This document shows positions 6,355 through 6,966 of a stretch of DNA of 6,966 nucleotides, piece after piece. The notes beneath the pieces are model-generated. The model was given only the letters and a program-made list of their open reading frames with translations. It ran no database searches and was not told where the DNA came from. The stretch covers positions 1-6,966 of the forward strand of contig JAUZOB010000174.1 in assembly GCA_030706665.1 (NCBI GenBank), written 5' to 3'. Position 1 is the first letter of the stretch; each line of letters begins with the position of its first letter. Both the position numbers and the translations under genes were made by a program. This stretch comes from Bacteroidota bacterium. GTDB lineage: Bacteria > Bacteroidota > Bacteroidia > Bacteroidales > Prolixibacteraceae.

Positions 6355-6966
6355 TTACTTCATCGATAAATATTCAATATTTCGAATGATTTCCTGCGAA
6401 AAGAGTTTGTAATTGTATTTTGTTTTACAGAGATGCCGGGCCCGTTCGCCCATCTCCCTGGCTTCATCACGATGATCGGTCATATATTGCACGGCTTGTT
6501 TCCAACCTTCCGAATCTCCGTAATTCACATTAAACCCTATTTTCTCCTTCTCTACATCGAAAGGGTACGACTTGTTCCAGGTTGTAATAATGGGCTTGGC
6601 CAATGCTGCCGCCTCGAATAAGACGGTTACCCCTGAAGGGTTATGATCCTCTTCAACCAGAATCGGGATTGCTACGGCCAGCGAGTTATAATAGTCAGAT
6701 CTGAGCCGGGCCACGGAAGTTAATCCCGGAACGACCGAGGTGTCGATCTCTACATTCGGAGTGACCTTTGCCCGGATTTCATTGGTGAAATCTTCTTTGG
6801 CCGTGATCTTTAATTTAAAATCAAGATGATTGAACGCTTCGATCAGGGTATTGAAATCACGGTTTGTCCCTCCGGTCGAAAAAATATAATCATTGGAAGG
6901 AGGCAAATGCTGTCCCTTCGTGTATTCGGAGAAGAAATCGACATCGACTCCCCAGGAACGGATGAA
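6355..6966 (-). CDS. GT4-like glycosyltransferase, C-terminal 203 aa, cut by the right window edge
   Basis: This is the C-terminal donor-binding half of a GT-B glycosyltransferase. The frame is open to the last base of the window, and its first visible residues, FIRSWGVDVDFFSEY, contain the WGVDVDFF motif that opens the C-terminal domain in GT4 enzymes. The true start is therefore outside the window; a TTG at 6904-6906 and later codons are internal. Next come YIFSTGGTNRDFNTLIEAF (27-45), a GG-x3-RD-x-x-TL variant of the phosphate-binding loop, and VPGLTSVARLRSDYYNSLAV (79-98). NPSGVTVLFEAAALAKPII (109-127) is the E-x7-E region, with Pro in place of the first Glu and E118 kept. The tail, EMGERARHLCKTKYNYKLFS, is a typical C-terminal helix. 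The stop is eight bases before the flippase start. The donor sugar is unknown. Confidence 0.9.
   Translation of the reverse strand, partial: FIRSWGVDVDFFSEYTKGQHLPPSNDYIFSTGGTNRDFNTLIEAFNHLDFKLKITAKEDFTNEIRAKVTPNVEIDTSVVPGLTSVARLRSDYYNSLAVAIPILVEEDHNPSGVTVLFEAAALAKPIITTWNKSYPFDVEKEKIGFNVNYGDSEGWKQAVQYMTDHRDEAREMGERARHLCKTKYNYKLFSQEIIRNIEYLSMK

Noticed and set aside
1..6966. CRISPR array, transposase, tRNA or rRNA, or an undescribed defence system
   Set aside because: No spaced repeats, terminal inverted repeats, transposase motifs or RNA gene sequences were seen on either strand; every gene fits a polysaccharide locus.

Overview
The window is the interior of a surface-polysaccharide biosynthesis cluster (capsule, O-antigen or exopolysaccharide type). 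All seven genes I can support lie on the minus strand, so transcription runs from the right edge to the left edge. In that order they are: the C-terminal part of a GT4 glycosyltransferase (cut by the right edge), a Wzx-type flippase, a GT4 glycosyltransferase, a Wzy-type polymerase, two more GT4 glycosyltransferases, and the N-terminal part of a GNAT/FemAB-like acyltransferase (cut by the left edge). Gaps between genes are 8, 5, 29 and 12 bases, then a 4-base ATGA overlap, then 14 bases. This layout fits one operon with no internal promoter or terminator, and no stretch longer than about 30 bases lacks a gene.

The genes fit a Wzx/Wzy-dependent pathway. Glycosyltransferases add sugars one at a time to a lipid-linked primer on the cytoplasmic face, Wzx flips the finished repeat unit across the inner membrane, and Wzy joins units on the far side. 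Four GT4-like enzymes are visible. The priming transferase, the chain-length regulator (Wzz), the export machinery and the nucleotide-sugar enzymes are not in this window and presumably lie outside it. The acyltransferase at the left edge may decorate a sugar of the repeat unit, but its substrate cannot be read from the sequence.

The organism is most likely a member of the Bacteroidota. The start codons lack clear Shine-Dalgarno sequences and often have A/T-rich leaders, the proteins are rich in Ile, Lys, Phe and Tyr, and the flippase C-terminus resembles Bacteroidota Wzx proteins as I remember them. This is a judgement from style; no taxonomic marker is present. G+C is roughly 45-50 % in lines sampled across the cluster but only about 34 % in the first 300 bases (103 of 300 by hand count), so the left end may have a different history.

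I see no sign of a new kind of system: this is a recognisable polysaccharide locus. The points most worth a second look are the cut-off acyltransferase gene at the left edge, the composition drop there, and a nine-base homopolymer in the flippase gene where a one-base slip in either direction would truncate the protein.
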